This document shows, piece after piece, positions 37,827 through 47,547 of a stretch of DNA of 64,000 nucleotides. The stretch is from positions 3,162,205-3,226,204 of the forward strand of contig NZ_JWJG01000028.1 of assembly GCF_000818395.1 (NCBI RefSeq), read 5' to 3'. Under the pieces are notes generated by a model that saw only the letters and a program-made list of their open reading frames with translations, had not been told where the DNA came from and searched no databases. Each line of letters opens with the position of its first letter. The stretch's first letter is position 1. A program made the position numbers and the translations under genes. The stretch is from Noviherbaspirillum autotrophicum (GTDB lineage Bacteria > Pseudomonadota > Gammaproteobacteria > Burkholderiales > Burkholderiaceae_D).

Positions 37827-39404
37827 TCACCACCACATAAAGTGATACCAACGGTTCAGTATTTGCGCGGCGGCGATTCCCACGGCCAGGCCGCCGCCGA
37901 AATACACGCCAAAGCCCAGCAGCCGGTTGGTGCGCCGCTGCTCGGCGATCAGCTCTTTGAGCAGTTCGTTGTTTTGCCGCGGCGGCTGCTCTGCCTGGGC
38001 CTGCAACGCCTGATGAACCAGACGCGGCAACTGCGGAATTAGCTTGTTGTAGTGCGGCGCCTCTTCCTTCAGGCGAGCGACCAGACCGCGCCAGCCGATC
38101 TGCTCCTGCATCCAGCGCTCCAGATAGGGCTTGGCGGTTTTCCACAGGTCGAGGTCGGGGTCGAGCTGACGGCCCAGGCCTTCGATATTGAGCAGGGTTT
38201 TCTGCAGCAGCACCAGTTGCGGCTGAACTTCGACATTGAACCGGCGCGACGTCTGGAACAGGCGCAGGAGCACCTGGCCGAACGAAATGTCGCGCAGCGG
38301 GCGGTCGAAGATCGGTTCGCAGCAGGCGCGCACCGCAGACTCCAGCTCGTCGACCCGGGTTTCCCTGGGCGCCCAGCCCGATTCGATATGCGCCTCGGCC
38401 ACGCGCTTGTAGTCGCGCCGGAAGAACGCCAGAAAATTCTGCGACAGGTAGTCCTTGTCATAGTCGGTCAGCGTGCCGACGATGCCGAAGTCGAGTGCGA
38501 TATAGCGGCCGAAGGTGGCCGGGTCGGTTGACACCAGGATATTCCCCGGATGCATATCGGCATGGAAGAAGCCATCGCGGAACACCTGGGTGAAAAAGAT
38601 TTCGACACCGTCGCGCGACAGCTTCTTGATGTCCACGCCTTCGGCAACCAGGCGGTCGATCTGCGAGATCGGGATGCCGCGCATGCGCTCCATCACGATC
38701 ACCGAGGTCGAACAGTAGTCCCAGAACATCTCTGGCACGATCAGCAAGTCCGAGCCCATGAAGTTGCGCCGCAGTTGGCTGGCATTGGCCGCCTCGCGCA
38801 TCAGGTCGAGCTCGTCATGCAGGTACTTGTCGAATTCGGCGACCACTTCCTTGGGCTTCAAGCGGCGGCCGTCGGCCCACAGGGCCTCGACCCAGCCAGA
38901 GGTGATCTTCATAAGAGCGATGTCGTCGTCGATCGAGCGCCGCATGCCGGGACGCAGTACCTTGACCGCGACTTCGGTGCCATCCTTGAGCGTGGCGAAA
39001 TGCACCTGCGCGATCGAGGCCGAGGCCACCGGTTCGCGCTCGAAGCGGGCGAACAGCTGGTCCGGGTGGGCCCCGAGCGACTTCTTGATCTGCGCGATGG
39101 CGAGATTGGAGTCGAACGGCGGCACGCGATCCTGCAGCAATGCGAGTTCATCGGCGATATCGGCCGGCATCAGGTCGCGCCGGGTCGACAGCACCTGGCC
39201 GAACTTGACGAAGATCGGACCGAGCTCCTCCAGCGCCTGGCGCAGGCGCACGCCGCGCGGCTTTGAAATGTCACGCCAAAAGAATACCGCCGCGATGAAC
39301 CTGGCGACGCGCGGCCGGGCCAGCCCCGCCATCGCGATATCGTCCCAGCCGTACTTGTATGCGACCCGGGCAATTTTCAGAACCCGCAAGAATTTGAAGA
39401 GCAT
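37827..39404 (-). CDS. ubiB: ubiquinone biosynthesis regulatory protein kinase-like UbiB
   Basis: UbiB is an ADCK/ABC1-family atypical kinase/ATPase needed for ubiquinone synthesis at the inner membrane. The 525 residues include the KxGQ motif in [16 protein letters not shown], the AxAS-type nucleotide loop ([11 protein letters not shown]), the catalytic HADMHPGN and DFG (ALDFGIVG), and C-terminal hydrophobic anchoring ([19 protein letters not shown]). It follows ubiJ by 12 bp and precedes the methyltransferase gene by one base. Confidence 0.96.
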   Translation of the reverse strand: MLFKFLRVLKIARVAYKYGWDDIAMAGLARPRVARFIAAVFFWRDISKPRGVRLRQALEELGPIFVKFGQVLSTRRDLMPADIADELALLQDRVPPFDSNLAIAQIKKSLGAHPDQLFARFEREPVASASIAQVHFATLKDGTEVAVKVLRPGMRRSIDDDIALMKITSGWVEALWADGRRLKPKEVVAEFDKYLHDELDLMREAANASQLRRNFMGSDLLIVPEMFWDYCSTSVIVMERMRGIPISQIDRLVAEGVDIKKLSRDGVEIFFTQVFRDGFFHADMHPGNILVSTDPATFGRYIALDFGIVGTLTDYDKDYLSQNFLAFFRRDYKRVAEAHIESGWAPRETRVDELESAVRACCEPIFDRPLRDISFGQVLLRLFQTSRRFNVEVQPQLVLLQKTLLNIEGLGRQLDPDLDLWKTAKPYLERWMQEQIGWRGLVARLKEEAPHYNKLIPQLPRLVHQALQAQAEQPPRQNNELLKELIAEQRRTNRLLGFGVYFGGGLAVGIAAAQILNRWYHFMWW

Positions 39405-39416
39405 TGGCGGCCTATC

Positions 39417-39995
39417 TCAGCGTCCGTTGAGGGTGAGTTTTTCGAGACGCTTGGCCAGGCGTTCGACGTCATCGCGCAGTTTCGACACTTCATCCGAAAA
39501 ATCGGCAACCGCCTGCGGCCGCACCAATACCGGCTGCTCATCCAACAGGTATTCGGCCACGTTTTCCGCCAGCTTCTGCTGCGTCGATTTTGCCGCCTCC
39601 ACCGCCGCCTTCACGCCTGCCACCACGCGGGTAGCGGGAATATCGCCGATCAGCCGTGCCAGGTCATCCTCGGCTTCCCAGCGCAGGCTCTGGCTCAGGC
39701 GCGAGATGGTATTGGCAAAATCGGCATCGCCCTCGATCTGCACGTACGAGAATGCGCGTTCGTGGTTTTGCATGATCAGCGGCAGGTCGGACATCTTCAC
39801 GCGGATCGTCACGTTGGCCGCTTCGGCGGCCGGTGCCGCCTGCACCATGCCGTCGGCGGCGACTTTCAGCCGGACGGCGGTGAGGCCGCCGTCGAAATGG
39901 GCGATCTTGCCGGCGTGCCGGACAAGTTCGTTACGCGCCCATGCTTCCCGGGCCAGCAGGTGGTTGATCGTGGCGGAGACAGGAGTAGAGATCAT
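39417..39995 (-). CDS. ubiJ: ubiquinone biosynthesis accessory factor UbiJ (SCP2 domain)
   Basis: UbiJ holds lipid ubiquinone intermediates in the cytoplasmic Ubi complex through its SCP2 sterol-carrier domain. The 192 residues start MISTPVSATINHLLAREAW. The SCP2 domain spans about 12-115 and a C-terminal coiled coil (KLRDDVERLAKRLEKL) ends the chain, as in the family. The frame is open farther upstream but runs through the terminator of the Tim44-domain gene, so the ATG at 39995 is used despite a weak ribosome-binding site. Confidence 0.92.
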   Translation of the reverse strand: MISTPVSATINHLLAREAWARNELVRHAGKIAHFDGGLTAVRLKVAADGMVQAAPAAEAANVTIRVKMSDLPLIMQNHERAFSYVQIEGDADFANTISRLSQSLRWEAEDDLARLIGDIPATRVVAGVKAAVEAAKSTQQKLAENVAEYLLDEQPVLVRPQAVADFSDEVSKLRDDVERLAKRLEKLTLNGR

Positions 39996-40000
39996 GATGA

Positions 40001-40034
40001 CAAAACAAAACCGCCCGTGGGATTCACGGGCGGT
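40001..40034 (-). terminator. intrinsic terminator after the Tim44-domain gene
   Basis: ACCGCCCGTG (40010-40019) pairs with CACGGGCGGT (40025-40034), and the minus strand continues TTTTGTTTTG. It ends right at the ubiJ start region, so ubiJB needs readthrough or its own promoter. Confidence 0.85.
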
Positions 40035-40063
40035 CCTAAGTTTACCAGTTTGCGCCAGCTTGC

Positions 40064-40960
40064 CTACGACAATTGTTGGATGCCGGCCAGTACCCAGCCG
40101 CCTTGGCCGGACAATGGTTTGGACAGGTTCCATATCTCGACGAACGGCGCGGCCGGCGCGTTTTCCGATTCCTTGATCATGCCGGAAAACCGCACGCTGG
40201 CCAGGTAGTCGCTGGCCGTTGTCTCGATGCCCAGCAGCTCCGCATCCAGCGACACCACGTCGGTGACATTGGGCGAGGCGCCGCGCTCCTGCAGCTGCAG
40301 GCGCAATTCGCCAAACATCTCGGGCGTCGTGAATTCGCGGATGTCGTTGATGTCGGCACGGTCCCAGGCCGCCTGCAGCCGGATGAAATATGTCTTGGCG
40401 TGACGCAGGAAAGCCGGCGCATCGAAGCCGGGCGGCACCTCCTGTGCGGCACCTGCGACCCGCTCGCCCTGGAAGGCCGCTGGCTGGTCCTGCTGCGCCA
40501 GGCGCGAACCGATTTCCGGCGTGCGCGGTGCCTGGTAGGCGCCGCCGGCATAGGCCGGCTCGCCATGCCCGCCATTCTTAGCGCGGAACAGGCGCATGAG
40601 AAGCACCACTGCCAGCACCAGCAAGCCGATCATCAGGACCGTGCCGATCAGCCCCGCCGCCGCGCCGCCCAGTCCGAAGTGGGATAGCAAGGCGCCGAGG
40701 CCAAGGCCGAGCAGCGTGCCGCCGAGAATATTGCGCCACGGGGTGGCCGGCTTCTGCGGCATGCTTTGCGGCGTATTCGATGGCGACGCCTGCCTTTGCT
40801 GGCTGTAATTCTGGTTCGATGGCGCGGGCGCCTGGCGGCTGTAACTCGGCGACTGCCGGCCAAACGAGCCGCCACCACCCAAGCGCTTTGCGTCAGCGTC
40901 GGAAACGACGACCGACATGGCACCCAATGCCAGCATCAATCCAATCAAAAAGCGTTTCAT
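40064..40960 (-). CDS. Tim44-like domain protein
   Basis: The protein has 298 residues. A signal-like N-terminus (1-24) is followed by a Gln/Ser/Pro-rich disordered stretch (to about residue 75). Two adjacent Gly/Ala-rich hydrophobic segments come next (about 76-125, ILGGTLLGLGLGALL and LIGTVLMIGLLVLAVVLLM), then a C-terminal Tim44/MRPL45-like domain (about 175-298). The bacterial relatives are membrane proteins of unknown role. It sits between ubiE and ubiJ, 14 bp after ubiE, in the conserved Burkholderiales order. Confidence 0.9.
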   Translation of the reverse strand: MKRFLIGLMLALGAMSVVVSDADAKRLGGGGSFGRQSPSYSRQAPAPSNQNYSQQRQASPSNTPQSMPQKPATPWRNILGGTLLGLGLGALLSHFGLGGAAAGLIGTVLMIGLLVLAVVLLMRLFRAKNGGHGEPAYAGGAYQAPRTPEIGSRLAQQDQPAAFQGERVAGAAQEVPPGFDAPAFLRHAKTYFIRLQAAWDRADINDIREFTTPEMFGELRLQLQERGASPNVTDVVSLDAELLGIETTASDYLASVRFSGMIKESENAPAAPFVEIWNLSKPLSGQGGWVLAGIQQLS

Positions 40961-40974
40961 GCGACCTCCTGAGC

Positions 40975-41709
40975 CTACAGTTTGATTCCTGTATGCAGTG
41001 CGGCCACGCCGGCCGTCAGATTAAAGTACTCGACGCGCTCCAACCCAGCATCCTGCAGCATCTTTTTCAGGGTTTCCTGGTCGGGATGCATGCGGATCGA
41101 TTCGGCCAGATAACGGTAGCTTTCCGAATCGTTCGCAATGCGCTTGCCCAGCCAGGGGAGCACGGAAAACGAATAAACGTCATACGGCTTTTGCAGCGGC
41201 TCCCACACCTTGGAAAACTCCAGCACCAGCAATTTGCCGCCCGGCTTGAGCACGCGCTGCATTTCCGAGAGCGCCACGTCCTTGTGCGTCATGTTGCGCA
41301 AGCCGAAGGCTACGGACACGCGATCGAAGTAATTGCTCGGGAACGGCAGTTTTTCCGCGTCACACAGCAAGGTGGGTGTCACCATGCCCTTGTTCAAGAG
41401 GCGGTCGCGGCCGACGCGCAGCATCGATTCGTTAATGTCGGTCAGCCAGACCTCGCCGGTCGGCCCCGCCTGCTTGGCGAACGCCTTGGCCAGGTCACCG
41501 GTGCCGCCCGCGATATCGAGCACCTTGAAGCCTGGCCGCACGCCGGCCTGGGCGATAGTAAATGTCTTCCACAGGCGATGCAGGCCGCCGGACATCAAGT
41601 CGTTCATCACGTCGTATTTCGATGCGACGGAGTGGAAAACCTGTGCAACCTTCTGCACCTTTTCTTCTTCGGGAACGGTTTGGTAACCGAAATGCGTGGT
41701 ATTGGTCAT
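40975..41709 (-). CDS. ubiE: ubiquinone/menaquinone C-methyltransferase UbiE
   Basis: UbiE is a SAM-dependent methyltransferase adding the C-2 methyl of ubiquinone. The 244 residues show the UbiE signatures: [17 protein letters not shown], the SAM site [14 protein letters not shown], and [23 protein letters not shown]. The length is typical. It precedes the Tim44-domain gene, ubiJ and ubiB. The 129-bp gap to DUF971 contains a strong stem-loop (41796-41833). Confidence 0.97.
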   Translation of the reverse strand: MTNTTHFGYQTVPEEEKVQKVAQVFHSVASKYDVMNDLMSGGLHRLWKTFTIAQAGVRPGFKVLDIAGGTGDLAKAFAKQAGPTGEVWLTDINESMLRVGRDRLLNKGMVTPTLLCDAEKLPFPSNYFDRVSVAFGLRNMTHKDVALSEMQRVLKPGGKLLVLEFSKVWEPLQKPYDVYSFSVLPWLGKRIANDSESYRYLAESIRMHPDQETLKKMLQDAGLERVEYFNLTAGVAALHTGIKL

Positions 41710-41795
41710 GATGAAAGCCTGTTAGTCCAGGCGGCATTATACAAGTGCAGACAGAATGGCAAGCCTTACGTTCCCCGGACAAGGGAGAGATGACG

Positions 41796-41833
41796 GTTTC
41801 GCTTGCCTGGAATCAAGTTCAGGCAAGCGAAAC
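41796..41833 (-). terminator. perfect 14-bp stem-loop after the DUF971 gene
   Basis: GTTTCGCTTGCCTG (41796-41809) pairs perfectly with CAGGCAAGCGAAAC (41820-41833) around a ten-base loop, five bases after the DUF971 stop. No T-run follows, so it could be a rho-independent-like terminator without a U-tract, an RNA-stabilising hairpin, or a protein-binding site. Confidence 0.55.
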
Positions 41834-41838
41834 GATCC

Positions 41839-42267
41839 TTAGTGATGTCCGCAGCCTTTCGCTGCCGACTCCATTGGCGCATCGCGCCCGGATTCGCGGG
41901 TAAATCCCGCTGTTTCCAGCCGCTTCAGGTAATCTTCCCAAAGCTGCGCCTGATGGGCGCCCAATGAGTGCAGATAATCCCACGTGTAGATGCCGGTATT
42001 ATGGCCATCGGAAAAATGCGGCTGGATCGCATAGTTCCCGACCGGCTCCAGCGCAGTAAGCAGGACGTCGCGCTTGCCGGTTTGCAGCACTTCCTGTCCC
42101 GGGCCATGACCGCGCACTTCAGCCGAGGGCGAATAGACGCGCAAAAATTCGAACGGCAAGGAAAACGTTTCACCGGTGTCGAACGCGACTTCCAACATGC
42201 GCGATTTCGTGTGCGCCGTCAGCCCGGTCGGCGCCGGCGCCATCTTCTTGGAATCAGTCATCGTCAC
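41839..42267 (-). CDS. DUF971 family protein
   Basis: The protein has 142 residues with a DUF971 domain (gamma-butyrobetaine hydroxylase N-terminal-like, about 20-115). LPFEFLRVYSPSAEVRGHGPG and HFSDGHNTGIYTWDYL are the landmarks. The C-terminus ends CGHH, a possible metal-binding tail. In bacteria the domain is linked to Fe-S biology (ApbC/Mrp neighbours), but here it sits between the HIT gene (four-base ATGA overlap) and ubiE. Specific function unknown. Confidence 0.9.
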   Translation of the reverse strand: MTMTDSKKMAPAPTGLTAHTKSRMLEVAFDTGETFSLPFEFLRVYSPSAEVRGHGPGQEVLQTGKRDVLLTALEPVGNYAIQPHFSDGHNTGIYTWDYLHSLGAHQAQLWEDYLKRLETAGFTRESGRDAPMESAAKGCGHH

Positions 42268-42701
42268 AGCAGCGATCCTTCAAAACGCGCCAGTATCGCT
42301 TCGCGCAGCTTCGGCACCAGCGCCCGGCGCTTTGTCAGGTCGGCTGACGCCGGCGTGCGCCTGACCTCGCCCCAGATCGGATTGGGGAAATGTGCATCGT
42401 CCTCGTAGCGCGGAATCACATGCCAGTGCACATGCGGCGTGACATTACCGAGGCTGGCGACGTTGATCTTGTCCGGGCGCATCACCTCGCGCACGGCTTC
42501 CTCAACTTGCCAGACAGCGGCGATCAGGATTGCGCGCTCGGCCGTCGACAGGTCTGTCATTTCCCGCACATGGGCATTCCAGATCACGCGACAAAAGCCG
42601 GGGTAATGCTCGTCGTCCACCAGCACGATGCGGTAATTGTCATCCCGGTAGACGACGTCGCCGCCGGGATGGATGCACAGTTCGCAGGATTGTTTTGGCA
42701 T
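42264..42701 (-). CDS. HIT family protein
   Basis: This histidine-triad hydrolase has 145 residues. The triad HVHWHVIPR (H90, H92, H94) is intact and probably hydrolyses nucleoside phosphoramidates or AMP conjugates. N-terminal CELC with a following His may bind zinc. It starts 6 bp after the large dehydrogenase stop and overlaps DUF971 by four bases, so translation is coupled. Confidence 0.92.
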   Translation of the reverse strand: MPKQSCELCIHPGGDVVYRDDNYRIVLVDDEHYPGFCRVIWNAHVREMTDLSTAERAILIAAVWQVEEAVREVMRPDKINVASLGNVTPHVHWHVIPRYEDDAHFPNPIWGEVRRTPASADLTKRRALVPKLREAILARFEGSLL

Positions 42702-42707
42702 GGATTC

Positions 42708-45700
42708 TTACACTAATACGCGTTCGATACCGCCGTTGTTGGCGCGCGCCACATATTCCGGCATCCAGTTCTCGCCAAGCAGGTACTTCGCCATTTCGAT
42801 CACGATGTAATCGGCCGTCGTATCGGCATCTTCGTTATAGCGGAGCAAGCCTTGCAGGCAAGACGGGCAAGACGTCAGAATCTTGACGTCGCCGGTGAAA
42901 CCGTCGGCGCGCAGCTTGTCCGCGCCCTTGCGCATTTCCTCTTCCTTACGGAAACGCACTTGGGTGGAAATATCGGGACGCCCGATACCGAAGGTACCCG
43001 ACTCGCCGCAGCAGCGCTCGTTCTTCTCGACCTTGTGCCCATCGGCTGTGGTGATGAGCGCATTGACGGTTTTCATCGCGTCCTGCTGTTTCATCGGCGT
43101 GTGGCACGGCTCGTGATACATGTAGCGCACCCCGCCCACGCCTTCCAGCTTCACGCCTTTTTCGAGCAGATATTCGTGGATGTCGATGATCCGGCAACCA
43201 GGGAAAATCTTCTCGAATTCATAGCTCTGCAACTGGTCGTAACAGGTGCCGCACGATACAACGACCGTTTTGATGTCGAGATAGTTCAATGTGTTGGCAA
43301 CACGATGGAACAACACGCGGTTGTCCGTGATCATCTTCTCCGCCTTGTCGTACTGCCCGTTGCCGCGCTGCGGGTAGCCACAGCATAGATACCCGGGTGG
43401 CAGCACGGTCTGCACGCCGACATGCCACAGCATCGCCTGCGTCGCCAGACCGACTTGCGAGAACAGGCGCTCCGAGCCGCAGCCCGGGAAGTAGAACACG
43501 GCTTCCGTGTCGGCCGTGGTGGTCTTCGGATCGCGGATGATCGGGACGATCTTGTCGTCCTCGATATCGAGCAGGGCGCGCGCCGTTTTCTTCGGCAGGT
43601 TGCCCGGCATCTTCTTGTTGATGAAGTGGATCACCTGCTCCTTGACCGGCGGCTTGCCGTGCGTGGCCGGAGGCGCCTTGGTCTGCTTCTTCGCAAATTT
43701 CTTCAGCACGTCGTTGGCCAGGCGCTGCGCCTTGAAACCGATGCCGGTCATCGCTGCGCGGGTGGCGTTGATGGTCGCCGGGTCCGTCGCGTTCAGGAAG
43801 AACATGGCAGCAGCCGTGCCGGGCTTGAACGATTTCTTGTCCATCTTGCGCAGCAGGTTGCGCATGTTCATCGACACATCGCCGAAATCGATATCGACCG
43901 GGCAGGGATTGACGCATTTGTGGCAGAGCGTGCAGTGATCGGCCACGTCCTCGAATTCTTCCCAGTGCTTGATCGACACGCCGCGGCGGGTCTGCTCTTC
44001 ATACAGGAAGGCCTCGACCAGCAGCGACGTCGCGAGGATCTTGTTGCGCGGCGAGTACAGCAGATTGGCGCGCGGCACGTGGGTGGCGCACACCGGTTTG
44101 CATTTGCCGCAACGCAGACAATCCTTCACGCTGTTGGCAATCGCGCCGATATCGCTTTGCTGCATGATCAGCGATTCATGCCCCATCAGGCCGAACGACG
44201 GCGTGTATGCGTTGCGCAAATCGGCCGGCATGTCGGGATCGTTGAGCAGCTTGCCCTTGTTGAAGCGACCTTCGGGGTCGACCCGCTTCTTGTAATTGCG
44301 GAATTCGCCGATCTCTTCCTCGGTCAGGAATTCCAGCTTGGTGATGCCGATGCCGTGCTCACCGGAGATCACGCCGTTCAGCGAACGTGCCAGCACCATG
44401 ATGCGGGCCACCGCGGCGTGCGCATCCTGCAGCATTTCATAGTGATCGGAGTTAACCGGGATATTGGTGTGCACGTTACCGTCGCCGGCGTGCATGTGCA
44501 GCGCCACGAACACGCGGCCGCGCAGCACGCGCTTATGGATCGCGCTGCATTCGTCAAGGATCAGCTTGAACGCGCCGCCGTTGAAAATCTGGCGCAGCTG
44601 CGCACGCACTTCCGCCTTCCACGACACGCGGATCGTGCGATCCTGTACCACATGGAAGACGGCGGCATCGGGCTGACGGCCCAGACGCTCGTCGATCCAG
44701 GTCATCGGCACCTGCAGCACCGCCAGCTCGTCCCTGGCCGCCTGCAACGGCTTGTCGAGCTGGGTCAGCAGGAAGGTCCAGCGCGCGTGCGTCAGGTCCA
44801 CCAGTTGCAGCGCCTGCGCGACGCGGTCGCCCAGCAATTCTTCCGGCGGAATGTCGTTGGCGTCCGCGTCTTCGTTCTTGCCCAGCGGCAGATGACTGCT
44901 GGCGAGGAAGCTGCGCAACTCGGCCAGCAACTGCAGCTTGTTCTTGATTGACAGTTCGATATTGATGCGTTCGATGCCGTCGGTGTATTCGCCCATGCGG
45001 TTCAGGGGAATCACGACGTCTTCGTTGATCTTGAACGCATTGGTATGCTTGGCGATCGCGGCGGTCCGTGCGCGGTCGAGCCAGAATTTCTTGCGCGCTT
45101 CCGGGCTGACCGCAACGAAGCCTTCACCGACTCGGGCATTCGCCATGCGAATCACTTCGGAGGCCGCGCGCGCGACCGCTTCATCGTCGTCGCCGACGAT
45201 ATCACCAAACAGCGCCATTTTCGGCAGCACGCCGCGCTTGGACTTGGTTGCGTAGCCGACCGCGCGCAAATAGCGCTCGTCGAGGTGTTCCAGGCCGGCC
45301 AGGATGGCGCCGCCCTTCTTTGCCTCGGCATCGAGATAATCCTTGATTTCCACAATCGATGGAATCGCGTCGCGCGCCTGGCCGAAAAATTCGAGGCAGA
45401 CCGTGCGCACGTGCTTCGGCATCTTGTGCAGGATCCAGCGCGCCGATGTGATCAAGCCGTCGCAGCCTTCCTTCTGCACGCCCGGGAGACCGGCCAGGAA
45501 TTTGTCGGTGACGTCCTTGCCGAGCCCCTCCTTGCGGAAGCGCCTGCCTTCGATTTCCAGGTATTCCGTCTTGAACGGCTTGTTGTTCCGGCCCCTCTCG
45601 CCCGGATGCGTCCACTCCAGCTTGAACTTTGCCACCGGCGCATCGTGGATCTTGCCGAGGTTATGCTCCAGGCGCGTGACTTCCAGCCAGTCGCCATTCG

Positions 45701-46703
45701 GGTCGACCATGCGCCAGCTGGCCAGGTTGTCGAGCGCCGTGCCCCACAACACGGCCTTCTTACCGCCGGCATTCATGGCGACGTTGCCGCCGATGCAGGA
45801 TGCTTCAGCCGAAGTCGGGTCGACGGCGAACACGAAGCCCGCCTTTTCGGCGGCATCGGACACGCGCTTGGTGACCACGCCCGCGCCGGTATAGATCGTC
45901 GCGTAAGGCCGGTCGACGCCAGGCAGCGTTGTCATTTCCACCGCGCCGAGCTGCTCCAGCTTTTCTGTATTGATAACGGCCGAAAGCGGCGTCAGCGGCA
46001 CGGCGCCACCGGTGTAGCCGGTGCCGCCACCGCGCGGGATGATAGTCAGCCCCAATTCGATACAGGCCTTTACCAGGCCGGCCATCTCGTCTTCGGAATC
46101 CGGCGTCAACACAACGAACGGATATTCGACGCGCCAGTCAGTCGCGTCGGTCACGTGCGACACGCGCGACAGGCCGTCGAACTTGATGTTGTCCTTGGCG
46201 GTATAGCGGGCCAGGGTCTTGTTGGCGCGCTTGCGCAAATCGTACGTGCGTCGGAACTCCTCGGCGAAATCCGCAACGGCTTTCCTTGCCGCTTTCACCA
46301 AGATCTCGACATTCGCACTGCGGCGTTTCGCATGCGCATCGCCGGCGTCGGCCAGATCGGTGGACAGGCGTCGCTTCTCGACTTCACTCAAGCGGTGATT
46401 GAGCGCGTCGATCAGGTCCTGGCGCCGCTTCGGATTGTCGAGCATGTCATCCTGCAAATACGGATTGCGACGGACCACCCAGATATCGCCCAGCACCTCG
46501 TACAGCATGCGTGCGGAGCGGCCGGTCTGGCGTTCGCCGCGCAGCTCGTGAAGGATGCGCCACGACTCTTCGCCCAACAGGCGAATGACGATTTCGCGAT
46601 CGGAAAACGAGGTGTAGTTGTAAGGAATTTCGCGCAGGCGCGTCGGTGCGGTGCCGCTCGGGGCATCAGAAAGCAGAGCTTGGATTTGTGCGGGGGCGTT
46701 CAT
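42708..46703 (-). CDS. giant FAD-linked oxidase / Fe-S (CCG) dehydrogenase, DUF3683 type
   Basis: This 1331-residue protein joins four parts. An N-terminal DUF3683 region (about 1-150) is followed by an FAD-binding domain of the PCMH/vanillyl-alcohol-oxidase type ([17 protein letters not shown], about residue 226), and by FAD-oxidase C-terminal parts with [15 protein letters not shown]. Two [4Fe-4S] motifs come next ([11 protein letters not shown] near 859 and [14 protein letters not shown] near 926). Two CCG domains end the chain (FPGCGSERL near 1073, CCGYPQR near 1107, CCGESGTFG near 1232). It resembles D-lactate or glycolate dehydrogenases whose subunits are usually separate. The hydroxy-acid substrate and quinone acceptor are inferred. 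It heads the HIT-DUF971-ubiE series. Confidence 0.92.
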   Translation of the reverse strand: MNAPAQIQALLSDAPSGTAPTRLREIPYNYTSFSDREIVIRLLGEESWRILHELRGERQTGRSARMLYEVLGDIWVVRRNPYLQDDMLDNPKRRQDLIDALNHRLSEVEKRRLSTDLADAGDAHAKRRSANVEILVKAARKAVADFAEEFRRTYDLRKRANKTLARYTAKDNIKFDGLSRVSHVTDATDWRVEYPFVVLTPDSEDEMAGLVKACIELGLTIIPRGGGTGYTGGAVPLTPLSAVINTEKLEQLGAVEMTTLPGVDRPYATIYTGAGVVTKRVSDAAEKAGFVFAVDPTSAEASCIGGNVAMNAGGKKAVLWGTALDNLASWRMVDPNGDWLEVTRLEHNLGKIHDAPVAKFKLEWTHPGERGRNNKPFKTEYLEIEGRRFRKEGLGKDVTDKFLAGLPGVQKEGCDGLITSARWILHKMPKHVRTVCLEFFGQARDAIPSIVEIKDYLDAEAKKGGAILAGLEHLDERYLRAVGYATKSKRGVLPKMALFGDIVGDDDEAVARAASEVIRMANARVGEGFVAVSPEARKKFWLDRARTAAIAKHTNAFKINEDVVIPLNRMGEYTDGIERINIELSIKNKLQLLAELRSFLASSHLPLGKNEDADANDIPPEELLGDRVAQALQLVDLTHARWTFLLTQLDKPLQAARDELAVLQVPMTWIDERLGRQPDAAVFHVVQDRTIRVSWKAEVRAQLRQIFNGGAFKLILDECSAIHKRVLRGRVFVALHMHAGDGNVHTNIPVNSDHYEMLQDAHAAVARIMVLARSLNGVISGEHGIGITKLEFLTEEEIGEFRNYKKRVDPEGRFNKGKLLNDPDMPADLRNAYTPSFGLMGHESLIMQQSDIGAIANSVKDCLRCGKCKPVCATHVPRANLLYSPRNKILATSLLVEAFLYEEQTRRGVSIKHWEEFEDVADHCTLCHKCVNPCPVDIDFGDVSMNMRNLLRKMDKKSFKPGTAAAMFFLNATDPATINATRAAMTGIGFKAQRLANDVLKKFAKKQTKAPPATHGKPPVKEQVIHFINKKMPGNLPKKTARALLDIEDDKIVPIIRDPKTTTADTEAVFYFPGCGSERLFSQVGLATQAMLWHVGVQTVLPPGYLCCGYPQRGNGQYDKAEKMITDNRVLFHRVANTLNYLDIKTVVVSCGTCYDQLQSYEFEKIFPGCRIIDIHEYLLEKGVKLEGVGGVRYMYHEPCHTPMKQQDAMKTVNALITTADGHKVEKNERCCGESGTFGIGRPDISTQVRFRKEEEMRKGADKLRADGFTGDVKILTSCPSCLQGLLRYNEDADTTADYIVIEMAKYLLGENWMPEYVARANNGGIERVLV

Positions 46704-46916
46704 TAAAAATAGTAGTACTAACCCTTAAAGGTGCATTTTAGCGTATTGCAATGCACCGGGCGGAAACAGCCTTACTTCTCATGCGGCCAAAAAGAGTGCG
46801 CAGTATGCTTGCAAAAATAATATTCCCACTAAAACAATGCCACTTGTCGGAGAAATGCAACAGAATTGATTGCAATATTTGCAATCGTGTTTGTATGGAT
46901 GAGGGCTAGCCGGCCG

Positions 46917-47408
46917 TTATGCGAGCCAGCTGGCCATCCGATGCCAAAATCCGTCCGGCACGTACAGCAGCAGCGACGTAATCGTCACATAGCGCAGGAA
47001 CTTCCCCGCCGCCATGTACAGCACGCACGGCCAGAACGGCAGCTTGAGCCAGCCGCCAAGAGTGCATAACGGATCGCCCACGCCGGGCAACCACGACAGC
47101 AGCATGGCCCTGGCACCGAAGCGCTCCAGCCATGTGAACCAGTGCGTCGCGCGCTCCCTGGCAAACGCCTGCTTGGCGCCATAGCCCATCCAGTAATCGA
47201 CCACGCCGCCGAGCGTATTGCCGAGCGTCGCAACCAGGATAGCCGGCCACAGCAGGGCGGAATTGGCCTTGGCCACGGCAAAGACCGCTGGCTCCGAGCC
47301 CATCGGCAGCAAGGTGGCCGAGACGAAGCTGATGAGGAACACCGAGGTCAGGACGATGTCGGGAATGGCCAGAACGCCCATCAGCCAGCGGATTGCGGAT
47401 TCGATCAT
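46917..47408 (-). CDS. YqaA family membrane protein (SNARE-associated/DedA-like)
   Basis: The protein has 163 residues with about four hydrophobic segments. LPMGSEPAVFAVA, TLGNTLGGVVDYWMGYGAKQ and LSWLPGVGDPLCTLGGWL mark the DedA/VTT-like fold of YqaA. The role in E. coli is unknown; DedA relatives translocate lipids. The start at 47408 gives MIESAIRW; a longer frame upstream has no better site. It is divergent from ilvA. The 213 bp between it and the giant dehydrogenase gene hold no gene. Confidence 0.88.
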   Translation of the reverse strand: MIESAIRWLMGVLAIPDIVLTSVFLISFVSATLLPMGSEPAVFAVAKANSALLWPAILVATLGNTLGGVVDYWMGYGAKQAFARERATHWFTWLERFGARAMLLSWLPGVGDPLCTLGGWLKLPFWPCVLYMAAGKFLRYVTITSLLLYVPDGFWHRMASWLA

Positions 47409-47547
47409 CGATTGTAGAAAAACGAGATTCCGGGCGCGCGTCGCACGGATATGAGAAAGCGGCGCCAAAAATTCACCGGCCCAGTCCATTATAATGTCCC
47501 GCTCGGCATGCCATTTTATTCCAGCGCATGCCAATCACAGCCAAGCC

